NCBI RefSeq assembly: GCF_030817595.1 | Contig: NZ_JAUSZN010000001.1 | Span: 1,744,001-1,808,000 of the forward strand | Reading direction: 5' to 3' | Length of the DNA stretch: 64,000 nt | From: Neobacillus niacini | GTDB taxonomy: Bacteria; Bacillota; Bacilli; Bacillales; Cytobacillaceae | Part shown: in pieces, positions 8,164-16,823 of the stretch | Numbering within the stretch: position 1 is the stretch's first letter | Layout: the number at the start of each line of letters is the position of its first letter | The notes under the pieces: model-generated | The model's input: the letters and a program-made list of their open reading frames with translations, nothing else | The model's database searches: none | What the model was told of the DNA's origin: nothing | Translations under genes and position numbers: made by a program

Positions 8164-9456
8164 ATGAAGAAAACGAAATTAGTACTTCTGTTCTTAATTA
8201 CTAGCTTGATTTGGATTTATGCTAGTAACTATATACTGACACATTATATCCCTTCGTCCCTTGACAATTATTTCGAACGAGGGAAAGAAATTTTCTATAT
8301 TCTAGTGACGGGTGGAATATTTTATTTTTTCATCCTAAAAAAAGAAGAGCTTGATACGACGAAGGAACAAGAAAAACGCTTATCCACCCTCATTAATTCA
8401 ATGGTGGATTTTGTAAACTTTAAAGATGGTGAAGGTCGCTGGATTCAAGCAAATGATTTTGGGCTGAAATTATTCCAGCTTGAAAATGTTGATTACTTGG
8501 GAAAAAAAGACTCTGAATTGGCAGAATACACAGAGTTCTATTCAGAAGCACTCAAATACTGTGAAGTATCTGATGAGGAAACTTGGAAAAATGGTACCGT
8601 AACACGTTGTGAAGAGGTCGTTCCACTGCCCGATGGAACATCTAAAATCTTTGATACCATTAAAGTTCCGTTGTATCATGAGGATGGAACGCGGGAAGGA
8701 CTAGTCATTATTGGCCGCGACATTACCTCCCTAAGACATGCAGAAGAACGTCTTAGCAGAACAGAAAAACTTTCGGTTGTCGGTGAGTTATCTGCTAGTG
8801 TCGCACACGAGATTAGAAATCCCCTAACCTCCTTAAAAGGTTTTGTGCAATTATTGCAAATGGAAGATGATAAACACCAAGATTATTACCAAATTATGCT
8901 CGATGAATTAAATCGAATTAATCACATTGTAGGTGAACTTCTCCTCTTAGCGAAACCGCAGCATTTAAAATATTCAAAATTAGCGATTCAAAAAATACTT
9001 AATGATGTCATTTCATTATTAGCAGTCGAAGCAACCTTATATAATGTTCAAATTGAATCGAATTTTCCAAAAGAAGATATCATCATTGAGTGTGAGCCAA
9101 ATCAGTTGAAACAATTATTTATTAATCTTATTAAGAATTCAATTGAAGCTTCAAAAAGTGATAGTAAAATCTCTATCTCTCTTGGTTTAATGGATGATAA
9201 CCGATTAGGCATTACCATTCAAGATCAAGGCTGTGGTATCTCAAAGGAACTACTACAAAAGATCGGCGAACCCTTCTATTCATCAAAAGAAAAAGGGACA
9301 GGCTTAGGCTTAACCGTCAGCTATAAAATTGTACAGTCACATAAAGGAAATATTATATTCGAAAGTGAAATTGGCCATGGAACAACCGTTAATATCACCT
9401 TACCTGTGGTACAAAATGCTTTAACTGACACCAGCCAGTCAATAGTAACATCATAA
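8164..9456 (+). CDS. PAS-domain sensor histidine kinase
   Basis: A 430-residue membrane histidine kinase. Two hydrophobic segments (about 5-28 and 42-59) flank a short extracellular loop. A PAS domain follows (~70-190, ending GLVIIGRDITSL), then a HisKA domain with phospho-acceptor His215 in VAHEIRNPLTSLKGF. The HATPase domain shows NLIKNSIEA (N box), DQGCGIS (G1) and GTGLGLTVSYKIV (G2). The architecture is that of the Bacillus sporulation kinases and related orphan kinases. No response regulator gene is adjacent, so it may feed a distant regulator or the phosphorelay (inference). AAGGAGA precedes the ATG, and a strong terminator follows directly. Confidence 0.9.
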   Translation: MKKTKLVLLFLITSLIWIYASNYILTHYIPSSLDNYFERGKEIFYILVTGGIFYFFILKKEELDTTKEQEKRLSTLINSMVDFVNFKDGEGRWIQANDFGLKLFQLENVDYLGKKDSELAEYTEFYSEALKYCEVSDEETWKNGTVTRCEEVVPLPDGTSKIFDTIKVPLYHEDGTREGLVIIGRDITSLRHAEERLSRTEKLSVVGELSASVAHEIRNPLTSLKGFVQLLQMEDDKHQDYYQIMLDELNRINHIVGELLLLAKPQHLKYSKLAIQKILNDVISLLAVEATLYNVQIESNFPKEDIIIECEPNQLKQLFINLIKNSIEASKSDSKISISLGLMDDNRLGITIQDQGCGISKELLQKIGEPFYSSKEKGTGLGLTVSYKIVQSHKGNIIFESEIGHGTTVNITLPVVQNALTDTSQSIVTS

Positions 9457-9457
9457 A

Positions 9458-9493
9458 AAAAGTTCCTTTACGGATTGTAAAGGAACTTTTTTA
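9458..9493. terminator. Bidirectional intrinsic terminator
   Basis: A 14-bp perfect stem (AAAAGTTCCTTTAC and complement) with a 5-nt loop and T-tracts on both sides, serving the kinase and the convergent small gene at 9491-9715. Confidence 0.88.
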
Positions 9494-9715
9494 TGCCGAT
9501 TGTTTACCCGAACTTACTTTATGTGTATGTTTTCTTCGAAATTCTAATAGGTGTAATTGAATAATAAAGGCCATTTCCAAAATGATTCTTTTCCATCGTC
9601 TTGCTTTTCGCTCTTTTGGTCCGTAAACATAACGATTCCAAAGGTAATAAACAGACTCCTCAAGAATAATAAAAAGAATATATATTCCTGCTGCTATCGA
9701 AATCCAGTACCACAT
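9491..9715 (-). CDS. Small membrane protein of unknown function
   Basis: A 74-residue protein with one N-terminal membrane helix (WYWISIAAGIYILFIILEE, about 2-20) followed by a strongly basic tail containing KERKARRWKR and KHTHK. I do not recognise the family. An AAGGGG stretch lies ~9 nt before the ATG, and the stop codon lies beside the shared terminator. It stands alone between convergent and co-directional neighbours, so context gives no clue to function. The clean ribosome site and its own terminator support a real gene. Confidence 0.6.
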   Translation of the reverse strand: MWYWISIAAGIYILFIILEESVYYLWNRYVYGPKERKARRWKRIILEMAFIIQLHLLEFRRKHTHKVSSGKQSA

Positions 9716-9844
9716 TTCAAGTACCCCTTTCTCCTGTATTGCTTGCCCTTATTTGTAAATTGTTCCCAACTTCATTATACCCTCAACCCCATCAACAATT
9801 TAGAAATTTCAATCTCCTTATATTTACAAATTTCAACATAAATA

Positions 9845-9889
9845 AAAAAACGCTCGAACTTTGCCTGATTTTAGGCAACCGAGCGTTTC
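9845..9889 (-). terminator. Intrinsic terminator of the holin-like gene
   Basis: Minus-strand AAACGCTCG stem with an inner TTGCCT/AGGCAA stem, closed by CGAGCGTTT and a run of Ts. Confidence 0.8.
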
Positions 9890-9900
9890 TGTCTCTATGA

Positions 9901-10167
9901 TTAGTTGGGTTCTTTATATGTCTTTGCACGTTCACTGTCACTCATACCTTTGGTGGTTGGATCCTGTATGATTCCCATCAATGATAATAATATAAATACG
10001 GCATTTATAAAGGATAATATAGATTGCTGAATCGCATCTGTCAGTTGAAAATCTGTAATCCCTAAAGCATTTAAACCTTGCAATAGCATTTGCGCCACGA
10101 TCATCAACTGGGCCACAAACGCCATCACCCAGCTGCGGTTCTTAAAGCGGACCTTCCAGTTAATCAT
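9901..10167 (-). CDS. Phage LC3-family holin-like protein, stand-alone
   Basis: An 88-residue protein of the phi LC3-type holin family. It begins with the typical INWKVRFKNRSW, carries two hydrophobic stretches (about 14-33 and 46-64), and has the conserved C-terminal QDPTTKGMSDSERA. In phages such proteins form membrane pores that release endolysin. The start is the ATG at 10167, with AAGGGG 8 nt upstream; a GTG two codons earlier overlaps the spacer. No endolysin or other phage gene lies nearby, and the gene has its own terminator. It may be a domesticated chromosomal holin or a relic. Confidence 0.82.
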   Translation of the reverse strand: MINWKVRFKNRSWVMAFVAQLMIVAQMLLQGLNALGITDFQLTDAIQQSILSFINAVFILLSLMGIIQDPTTKGMSDSERAKTYKEPN

Positions 10168-10259
10168 TCCCACATCCCCTTTCTATGTTAAAGACGTTCT
10201 TTCTATTAACATATGCTTGGACTGAAAATGGTTGTCCGCCGATATCACAGAATCGACAA

Positions 10260-11615
10260 TTAAACTTCTCTTCTCATGGCTCTGAGTACATCTACTTTTG
10301 TTGCCCTTTGGGCAGGACGAAGACCTGAGAGTATGGTTACTCCATAACAGATGACGATACAGATAATGGGAAGACTCAGTGGAATATCACTAAAAACAAT
10401 TTCAGGAGGTGTTTCTTCCCCAAAAGCCTGTTTAATGATTATAGGTATAACAAAGTTGACTGCATAACTAATTCCGTAGGAAACGACAGTCCCAATGAAT
10501 GCCCCAATCAAACCAATATAACTGCTTTCTAATAAAAAGATTCTCTTAATGGTACGAGGATTCGCCCCTATTGCTTTCATGATTCCGATATCAGGTGCAC
10601 GTTCTGTTACGGCCATTGTCATCGTATTGTAAATACCAATTGAGGCAATTAGGATTGCAATGGTCCCAATAAAGATAAGTCCTGCCTTCGCTATTGCAAA
10701 CATCAAATTAACTTCCTTTAATTCATTGACTACGGAATAGGTGGCATAGTCATTATCCTTAAGTTTATCAACAATTCCCTGGACCGCTTCCATGTTTTTC
10801 GCATAGACCTTTACATCATCAAAGGTATTTTTTGAAGCTTCTAAATCTGCTAAATTTACCTGATCAGTGGAATCTAAAACAATTCCTTTTGGTGTTCCGG
10901 TAAACGCCTCGATATCCTTTAATAGTTCCTCCGAAATATAGACACTCCTGTCTTCTGCCCATTCCTTTGTTGGCTTTTTAGATATCCCTGCGACCTTTAC
11001 TGGAAATACTTTTTCTATTTTTTTCCCATCTTCCATCTTACTAACCGTTAATTCAATGGTTTCTCCAATTAGATTACCGTTATAGCGGAATTTTTCTTTT
11101 AATTGACCTTGTTCATCAAACATTTCTTCCGTTTGTTCACCTTTAACACCAAGATTGAGTGGAAAATTATATCCAACCACTACTTCAGCCTTATCCCTTC
11201 CAAGGCTTCCTGCTGATAATTCAAAACCAGCTTTTATTTCAGAAGGAAAGTTTGCTACCACCGTTTGTGTGCTCTCCTGGTAATTTCCAATCGAATAGAA
11301 ACCTTCCTGCTGCAGCATTTTTCTTCTCGTTACAGCCTTCACGTCAGACATTTCTTCAAATTCCTGAACGTCCTTATCATCTAACTGCCGATACCCGCCA
11401 CTCTCATTTGTTTCTTGACCGTAGACATCAATTTGTGTCATGATTCGTCGTTCTGTCATTTCCTTAACCACAGATTTTTGTAATCCGAAGCCAACAGACG
11501 CAAGGACAATTAAGAATGCACAGCCCATTGCTGTCGCTAGGATCGTCATGTAAACTCGTGTTCTATTTTTCTTCATGTTTTGGCGGACGAAACGGAATTG
11601 ATCACTAAGCTTCAT
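10260..11615 (-). CDS. ABC transporter permease, MacB/FtsX family
   Basis: A 451-residue FtsX/MacB-type permease. One N-terminal helix (about 21-44) is followed by a large ~240-residue extracellular domain. Three C-terminal helices follow, with GTIAILIASIGIYNTMTMAV and the typical ERAPDIGIMKAIGA motif. Its start overlaps the stop of the ATPase gene by 4 bp, so the two genes form one transporter. Members of this family are mechanotransmitters that export lipoproteins, peptides or drugs, or control cell-wall hydrolases. No accessory periplasmic-type protein is adjacent, so the substrate is open. Confidence 0.9.
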   Translation of the reverse strand: MKLSDQFRFVRQNMKKNRTRVYMTILATAMGCAFLIVLASVGFGLQKSVVKEMTERRIMTQIDVYGQETNESGGYRQLDDKDVQEFEEMSDVKAVTRRKMLQQEGFYSIGNYQESTQTVVANFPSEIKAGFELSAGSLGRDKAEVVVGYNFPLNLGVKGEQTEEMFDEQGQLKEKFRYNGNLIGETIELTVSKMEDGKKIEKVFPVKVAGISKKPTKEWAEDRSVYISEELLKDIEAFTGTPKGIVLDSTDQVNLADLEASKNTFDDVKVYAKNMEAVQGIVDKLKDNDYATYSVVNELKEVNLMFAIAKAGLIFIGTIAILIASIGIYNTMTMAVTERAPDIGIMKAIGANPRTIKRIFLLESSYIGLIGAFIGTVVSYGISYAVNFVIPIIIKQAFGEETPPEIVFSDIPLSLPIICIVICYGVTILSGLRPAQRATKVDVLRAMRREV

Positions 11616-12301
11616 GCAAGCACCCCCTCGTTAATCCGTCCATCTTTCAATTCAATCGTCCGGTGGCCGATATTAGCAACCTTTTCGTCATGTGTAATAA
11701 TTAGAAATGTTATTCCTAAATCAGTGTTTAACTCTTTGATAAACTTCAATAAATCTTCTTCTGTTTCGCTGTCAAGACTTCCCGTTGGTTCATCCGCTAG
11801 AATGATAGGTGGATTTACGATTAAAGCACGAGCAATACTTACTCTTTGTTGTTGTCCCCCTGATAATTCCCCTGGATAGTGGTCCTGGTAATCTAGCAAA
11901 CCGACCTTCGCCAGCATCTCCTCTGTTTGTTTTTTCCTTACAGCTTCGCTGACACCTTTTAAAATTAATGGAAGCTCTACATTTTGAAAGGCAGTCATAC
12001 TAGGAATCAATTGGAAGCTCTGAAAAATGAAGCCAAGGTTTTTAATTCTAAAATCGGCAAATTTCGTCTCATTCATTTGCGAAACCTTTTGGCCATTAAT
12101 CCAGATTTCACCCTCTTTTGGATGAATAAAACCACTGACTAGATTTAATAAAGTGGATTTACCAGACCCGCTCCGACCAACGATTGTGACAATCTCTCCT
12201 TCTTTAACCTCGAAAGAAATATCCTTTAGAACAGGTATAAATGTTTGTTTACCCTTTTTACCTACCACAAATTCATGGCTTAAATGTTTTATTGTAATCA
12301 T
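11612..12301 (-). CDS. ABC transporter ATP-binding protein, LolD/MacB type
   Basis: A 229-residue ATPase with Walker A GRSGSGKST (about 42-50), Q-loop FIFQSFQLIPSM, signature LSGGQQQR, Walker B IILADEPTGSLD and H-loop ITHDE. The ADEPTGSLD sequence and the FQSFQLIP segment are typical of the MacB/LolD class that works with FtsX-like permeases. It is the first gene of a two-gene operon with the permease (4-bp overlap) and is preceded by GGAGGAAACG. It powers that permease from the cytoplasmic face. Confidence 0.92.
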   Translation of the reverse strand: MITIKHLSHEFVVGKKGKQTFIPVLKDISFEVKEGEIVTIVGRSGSGKSTLLNLVSGFIHPKEGEIWINGQKVSQMNETKFADFRIKNLGFIFQSFQLIPSMTAFQNVELPLILKGVSEAVRKKQTEEMLAKVGLLDYQDHYPGELSGGQQQRVSIARALIVNPPIILADEPTGSLDSETEEDLLKFIKELNTDLGITFLIITHDEKVANIGHRTIELKDGRINEGVLA

Positions 12302-12473
12302 CGTTTCCTCCTGTTTCCCCTACTTCACCTTAATAGACGATGGCCATTTACCAGACCCCTACAGGTTTTTAAAATTTTTTGTGGCATTCACCATAAAAGG
12401 CTATTATTGGAGTTTTTTTGCTAAAAAATTTATAATGAATAAGCATAATTCCTTTTGAAGGAAAGGAGACACA

Positions 12474-14576
12474 ATGGAAAAATTACGCCCATATTGGGAA
12501 ATGATTGTCCGTTTCTGGAAAAAGAAGCATCTTACACAGCTATTTTTATTAGTGATTTTGATTGTTGTACTTGTTACCATTGTTTATTTCGGCTGGCTTG
12601 CAACGAGAGCAAATGTTCAGTCATTAAAAGAGGGACTAAGCCAACCAACTGTCATTTATGATAAAGATGAACAAGTGGCTACTAATGTTGCTACCAATCG
12701 AACTGCAGGGATAATGATTGAAGAGCTTCCGGAGTATGTTCCTGGAGCAGTTGTCGCCATTGAAGATGAGCGCTTTTATGAACATAACGGATTTGATCTT
12801 AAAGGCATTACGAGGGCCTTGTTCAACAATTTATTTGCGGGAGAGATTACTGGCGGTGGCAGTACACTTACACAGCAATTAGCAAAAAATGCATTGCTTT
12901 CCCCAGAACAAACTTATAAACGAAAAGCGGAAGAGTTATTTTTAGCCGTAAAGATTGAAAAAGTCTATAAAAAAGATGAAATCTTACAAATGTACTTAAA
13001 TCAAGTTTATTTTGGAAATGGCGCATGGGGAATTAGTAATGCTTCAAAAAGATATTTTAATAAAGAGATTACGGATGTTACGATCAGTGAGGCAGCACTT
13101 CTCGCTGGATTGCTGCAATCACCGAGTTACCTTGATCCAACAAAAAATTATGACGTGGCAATCAAGCGGAGAAATCTGGTCTTAGGCAAGATGAACGAAC
13201 TTGGTATGATTACCAAGGAACAGTACAATGAGGCAAAAAACGAAAAGATTAAGATAAATATCGGAAGTGGAAGTTTGGTTGAACGAAAATATCCTTATTA
13301 TGTGGATGCGGTCCTAAACGAAGCAATCTCTAAATATGGATTAACACAGGAAGAGATACTAACGCGGGGTTATCGGATCTATACCGAATTAGACCAAAAC
13401 CTGCAAGTTGGTCTCGAAAAAGTAAACAATAATAAATCATTATTCCCGAGAAGTTCTGGCGAACGTATGGTTCAAAGCGGTTCTGTTCTAATGGATCCGG
13501 CTTCAGGAGGTGTTCTCGCGCTTGTTGGCGGCCGAGGTGAACATGTGTTTAGAGGCTTTAACCGTGCTACACAATTAAAGGCTCAGCCAGGTTCAACGAT
13601 TAAGCCGCTCGCGGTTTATACACCTGCCCTTGAGGAAGGTTATACTTTTGACTCAGAACTCGTTGATGAGCCTACTACTTTTGGTGAATACAAACCAGAA
13701 AATTTTTCAAAAACCTACCAGGGTAAGGTTCAAATGTACAAAGCTTTAGAGGAATCATTAAATATCCCAGCAGTTTGGCTTTTAAACGAGATTGGTCTTG
13801 AAAAAGGATTAGACAAGCTTACAACCTTTGGATTGCCAGTCGAAAAAGAGGATAAAAACTTGGCGATAGCACTAGGCGGAATGAGTAAAGGAATTTCTCC
13901 GCTTCAATTAGCAAATGCATTCTCTGCATTTCCAAATGGCGGCAAGCGGCAAGACAGCCATCTTATCACTAAAATTGTCGGTCCTACCGGAAATATCATT
14001 GCGGAACGCGAACCTAAAACTACAAAGGTAACGTCAAAAGAGAATGCTGATGCGATGACCGCCATGCTTCTGAATGTGGTAGAAACTGGTACCGGCAAAA
14101 ACGCACATATTCCAGACGTTCAGATCGCAGGAAAAACAGGTTCCACCCAGCTTCCATTTAATGATATTAATGGCACGAAGGATCAATGGATGGTTGGTTA
14201 TACACCTAACTTGGTGGCTGCAATATGGATTGGTTATGACCAAACAGATCGACAACATTATCTGCCAAGCAACGGTTCTGGAAATGTGGTTCCGATTTTC
14301 AAGGAAATCATGAAGGCTTCACTCCCGCATAGACAAAATGAACAATTTGATGTTATTTCGATAAATGACCAATTGGCTGGAAAAGTTCAAACAAGGGAAG
14401 AAATTAAAAAGCAGGCTGAAAAAATAAAAGAGGAATTAAATCAAAATGCACAAAAACTAGGTGAAAAGCTTCAGGAACAAGCTCCCGTTTGGAAAAAAGG
14501 CTTAGAGGAAACAATGTTTTCAATCGGAAAAGGTATTGATACGATCATTCAAAAAATTAAAGGTTTAAACGAATAG
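12474..14576 (+). CDS. Class A penicillin-binding protein (transglycosylase/transpeptidase)
   Basis: A 700-residue bifunctional peptidoglycan synthase. It has a short cytoplasmic N terminus, one membrane anchor (about 22-45), and a GT51 glycosyltransferase domain with EDERFYEHNGFD and GGGSTLTQQLAKN. The transpeptidase domain has active-site Ser374/Lys377 in PGSTIKPL and a KTGST box with Lys at 554. The C-terminal ~80 residues are a charged, probably helical tail (EEIKKQAEKIKEELNQ) ending in an amphipathic segment. It polymerises lipid II and cross-links stem peptides outside the membrane. AAGGAGA precedes the ATG, and the gene is monocistronic. I cannot assign it to one B. subtilis paralogue. 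Confidence 0.93.
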   Translation: MEKLRPYWEMIVRFWKKKHLTQLFLLVILIVVLVTIVYFGWLATRANVQSLKEGLSQPTVIYDKDEQVATNVATNRTAGIMIEELPEYVPGAVVAIEDERFYEHNGFDLKGITRALFNNLFAGEITGGGSTLTQQLAKNALLSPEQTYKRKAEELFLAVKIEKVYKKDEILQMYLNQVYFGNGAWGISNASKRYFNKEITDVTISEAALLAGLLQSPSYLDPTKNYDVAIKRRNLVLGKMNELGMITKEQYNEAKNEKIKINIGSGSLVERKYPYYVDAVLNEAISKYGLTQEEILTRGYRIYTELDQNLQVGLEKVNNNKSLFPRSSGERMVQSGSVLMDPASGGVLALVGGRGEHVFRGFNRATQLKAQPGSTIKPLAVYTPALEEGYTFDSELVDEPTTFGEYKPENFSKTYQGKVQMYKALEESLNIPAVWLLNEIGLEKGLDKLTTFGLPVEKEDKNLAIALGGMSKGISPLQLANAFSAFPNGGKRQDSHLITKIVGPTGNIIAEREPKTTKVTSKENADAMTAMLLNVVETGTGKNAHIPDVQIAGKTGSTQLPFNDINGTKDQWMVGYTPNLVAAIWIGYDQTDRQHYLPSNGSGNVVPIFKEIMKASLPHRQNEQFDVISINDQLAGKVQTREEIKKQAEKIKEELNQNAQKLGEKLQEQAPVWKKGLEETMFSIGKGIDTIIQKIKGLNE

Positions 14577-14604
14577 CACGCCATTGCGGCGTGCTATTTT
14601 ATTT
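14575..14604 (+). terminator. Intrinsic terminator after the class A PBP gene
   Basis: AGCACGCC/GGCGTGCT 8-bp stem with a 5-nt loop, then ATTTTATTT. It overlaps the PBP stop codon and the end of the convergent cblS gene. Confidence 0.75.
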
Positions 14605-15312
14605 AACAGTAATGAAATGGTAATACCCAGCAGCGATTTTTTTCAATTTCTTTTCTTGAGCTTGTTCATAGGCAATAATACAACAGGTTGCAGGTCCAGA
14701 GGATTTTAATACGTCAAGTTTCGTATGAAGCATTTCTTTCGTAAATTCTTTACTTGTAAACATTTGATTAAACTCATATAAGATTCCTTTTGAGCCAACA
14801 GGCCAAACGATTATTTCATCAAGTTTCATAACTTCACTAAAAATCGATAAAGGTATAACCTGATCTCCATTTTCAAGTACTTCATTCCCTACTAATGGGC
14901 TACCGATTACGGCGAACTTCAGGTCTTTTGAAAAAGTCTTATCCGAATTTTTAGATAAGAACTTTTTACCAAGAACGACTAAGCCGAGGGCAGATTGTTG
15001 TAATTGGAAATTACTCTCCGTACTTCCTGTTATCGGTACATCCTCAAGATTTAATTCTGCCAAACCTTTTTGAATTCCTTTGATAAGTTCGCTCCATGTG
15101 TGCTCTCCACAAAAATTATGAAGAACAACCGAAACTGGAACTCCTCCTGCTGCGATACATTCCATTGCTGCGACTCTAAATGAATAATAGGCAACCGTTT
15201 CATATGAACCCTGAACATGATCCCCTGCTTTCATACCAATACCGCCGCTATTATCACTTGAGATGATAAGCGACTCGGTACTAGTTAACGGGATGGAAAT
15301 GATATCCCTCAT
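14599..15312 (-). CDS. cblS: Alpha-ribazole kinase CblS (AIR synthase-like)
   Basis: A 237-residue PurM/AIR-synthase-fold protein. It has SSDNSGGIGMKAGDHV (about 18-33) in the usual ATP/Mg-binding position and an AGGVPVSVVLHNF segment. Beside a putative alpha-ribazole transporter in a cobalamin operon, it matches CblS, which phosphorylates alpha-ribazole so CobS can attach the lower ligand without CobT (described for Listeria and Geobacillus). It is the last gene of the B12 operon and overlaps cblT by 4 bp. The family call rests on fold signature and context, not on a unique motif. Confidence 0.72.
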   Translation of the reverse strand: MRDIISIPLTSTESLIISSDNSGGIGMKAGDHVQGSYETVAYYSFRVAAMECIAAGGVPVSVVLHNFCGEHTWSELIKGIQKGLAELNLEDVPITGSTESNFQLQQSALGLVVLGKKFLSKNSDKTFSKDLKFAVIGSPLVGNEVLENGDQVIPLSIFSEVMKLDEIIVWPVGSKGILYEFNQMFTSKEFTKEMLHTKLDVLKSSGPATCCIIAYEQAQEKKLKKIAAGYYHFITVK

Positions 15313-15803
15313 AATCTCACATCTTTATTCATCAAATCTTGTTTAAACAATGATCTTAGTCGCGGAATTACCACTATAGCGATGACTGTATTAATCATTG
15401 AACCGATTAACAATGATGGAACTAATGCAACATAAAATGCTTTACTCATTAAAATAATAAACGGTAATGGTGCTGCAAATGTATTCAGAAGGATAAAGAG
15501 AATACCAGCAGTATTTTTTTTGTTTTTCTTATAAAGAACACCAAAAAGAAAAACAAGAAGAGCCATTTCGATCGCAATTAACACATGCATTGGTCCTAAT
15601 GGAAAACCTGAGATTAGTGCAGATAATAAATGCCCTAACGCACCTACAATTGCTCCTACTCCGCTGCCAAGCAAGGCTGCAGCAAGCAGAGCTGGAAATA
15701 CATCAAAAGCGACACTGCCTACGACCGCAGGAATTTTTACCGCTGCACCAACTGCGGATAGTGCAGAAAACAATGCCAGTAAACTTAGCAATCTACTTGT
15801 CAT
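15309..15803 (-). CDS. cblT: Alpha-ribazole transporter CblT (ECF S-component-like)
   Basis: A very hydrophobic ~164-residue protein with about five membrane helices. It begins MTSRLLSLLALFSALSAVGA and has the small-residue-rich GSGVGAIVGALGHLLSALIS and GPMHVLIAIEMALL segments typical of ECF substrate-binding components. With cblS downstream (4-bp overlap) it is best read as CblT, importing alpha-ribazole for nucleotide-loop assembly. The start is the ATG at 15803, inside the last codons of the adenosyltransferase gene; another in-frame ATG lies 15 bp upstream. No ECF ATPase genes are here, so it would use a shared module or act alone. Confidence 0.72.
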   Translation of the reverse strand: MTSRLLSLLALFSALSAVGAAVKIPAVVGSVAFDVFPALLAAALLGSGVGAIVGALGHLLSALISGFPLGPMHVLIAIEMALLVFLFGVLYKKNKKNTAGILFILLNTFAAPLPFIILMSKAFYVALVPSLLIGSMINTVIAIVVIPRLRSLFKQDLMNKDVRL

Positions 15804-16377
15804 CTTTACGTTTCCCATCCCTGAATACTTTCGCACTTCGAACATACTCTACATCTTTTACGTTAAGTCGAAAATTTACCACTCTTGCTAACGCAAAGAA
15901 GTAATCGGAAAGACGATTTAAATATTTTAGCGCTAATTCAGGAGTTTTTTCATCCGTTTTCATTAAGGAAACCACTAATCGCTCTGCCCTTCTCGTTACT
16001 GTTCTAGCAATATGAATCGAAGCTGCTGGTTTCGTTCCACCAGGTAAAATGAACCTTTCCAGCTCTGGAGCTTCCTGAATATATTCATCAATTTTGGTTT
16101 CTAAATAGTCAATTGCGTCATTCTGCAGCTTATATTCTATTTTGTCAGAAATATTGGCTAGATCCCCGCCACAATCAAATAATTCATGCTGTATTTTTTC
16201 AAGATCAGTTAGTACATCCTTAAATACATCTCCATCAAGTTCAGTCATCACTTGACCGACAAAACAATTTACTTCATCCACGGTTCCGTAAGCTTCCACG
16301 CGAATATCATCCTTGTCGACTCTTCCCCCAATAATGCTTGTCTTTCCTTTGTCACCAGTTCTCGTATAAAGTCTCAT
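15793..16377 (-). CDS. ATP:cob(I)alamin adenosyltransferase, PduO type
   Basis: A 194-residue PduO-type adenosyltransferase. It transfers the adenosyl group of ATP to cob(I)alamin/corrinoid to make the coenzyme form. Family marks are the N-terminal YTRTGDKGKTSIIGG (about 4-18) that binds ATP, the VEAYGTVDEVNCFVG segment, and RTVTRRAERLV in the C-terminal helix bundle. The ATG at 16377 overlaps the stop of the preceding CobU-like gene by 4 bp; a longer frame starting at 16425 would run into that gene. It is the only adenosyltransferase in the operon. Confidence 0.92.
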   Translation of the reverse strand: MRLYTRTGDKGKTSIIGGRVDKDDIRVEAYGTVDEVNCFVGQVMTELDGDVFKDVLTDLEKIQHELFDCGGDLANISDKIEYKLQNDAIDYLETKIDEYIQEAPELERFILPGGTKPAASIHIARTVTRRAERLVVSLMKTDEKTPELALKYLNRLSDYFFALARVVNFRLNVKDVEYVRSAKVFRDGKRKDDK

Positions 16378-16823
16378 AGCTTCCCATCCCCCGCTTTTTT
16401 GATTGTGTGATTTAAACCATACCAAATGATATCTACTCTATCAGCTTTTGCAGCAAGATCTTGATAAGCCCAGCCTGTTACATCGCGCCATAGTCGATTT
16501 TCTTTCTCCATCGGGACAATTCCCTTTGTAATATCCGTTCCAATTACAACAAGTCTTCTGTTAGACTCTGCTTTTTCCCAGAAAAGCCAATCGTTCATGA
16601 AGCTATTCCAGATTTCACGGCAGTTGTAAGAATCTTGGGATTTTGTTAAATCCTTCAGCCACATCTCGATACCTTCTAAAATGAGCAAATTACTTTCTAT
16701 TTGGTTACGATCAGTAATCAGATGATGACCCTGATAGGCTGAAAGCCAAGTACCACTTATCCCGTAATTTCCCTTTACCCAAGCTCTTTTGCCGTTAAAG
16801 GCACCTCCCGTAATAAAGTGCAA
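16374..16823 (-). CDS. Divergent CobU-like protein with degenerate P-loop
   Basis: A 149-residue protein related to CobU (adenosylcobinamide kinase/guanylyltransferase). The N-terminal loop reads GGAFNGKRAW, with Arg where Ser/Thr of Walker A is expected. The CobU region with the guanylylated His (HxxxR then WxT) is missing. The C-terminal KGIVP, RLWRDVTGWAYQDLAAKAD and YGLNHTIK are clearly CobU-like and better preserved than in the canonical CobU at 19634-20206. It starts at TTG behind GGGGAGG, inside the last 49 bp of cobC. It may be an accessory or regulatory subunit, or a changed enzyme; activity is unproven. Confidence 0.75.
   Translation of the reverse strand: MHFITGGAFNGKRAWVKGNYGISGTWLSAYQGHHLITDRNQIESNLLILEGIEMWLKDLTKSQDSYNCREIWNSFMNDWLFWEKAESNRRLVVIGTDITKGIVPMEKENRLWRDVTGWAYQDLAAKADRVDIIWYGLNHTIKKAGDGKL

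Noticed and set aside
9901..10167. Possible prophage around the holin
   Set aside because: No endolysin, structural, integrase or att-like sequences in the neighbouring 20 kb.
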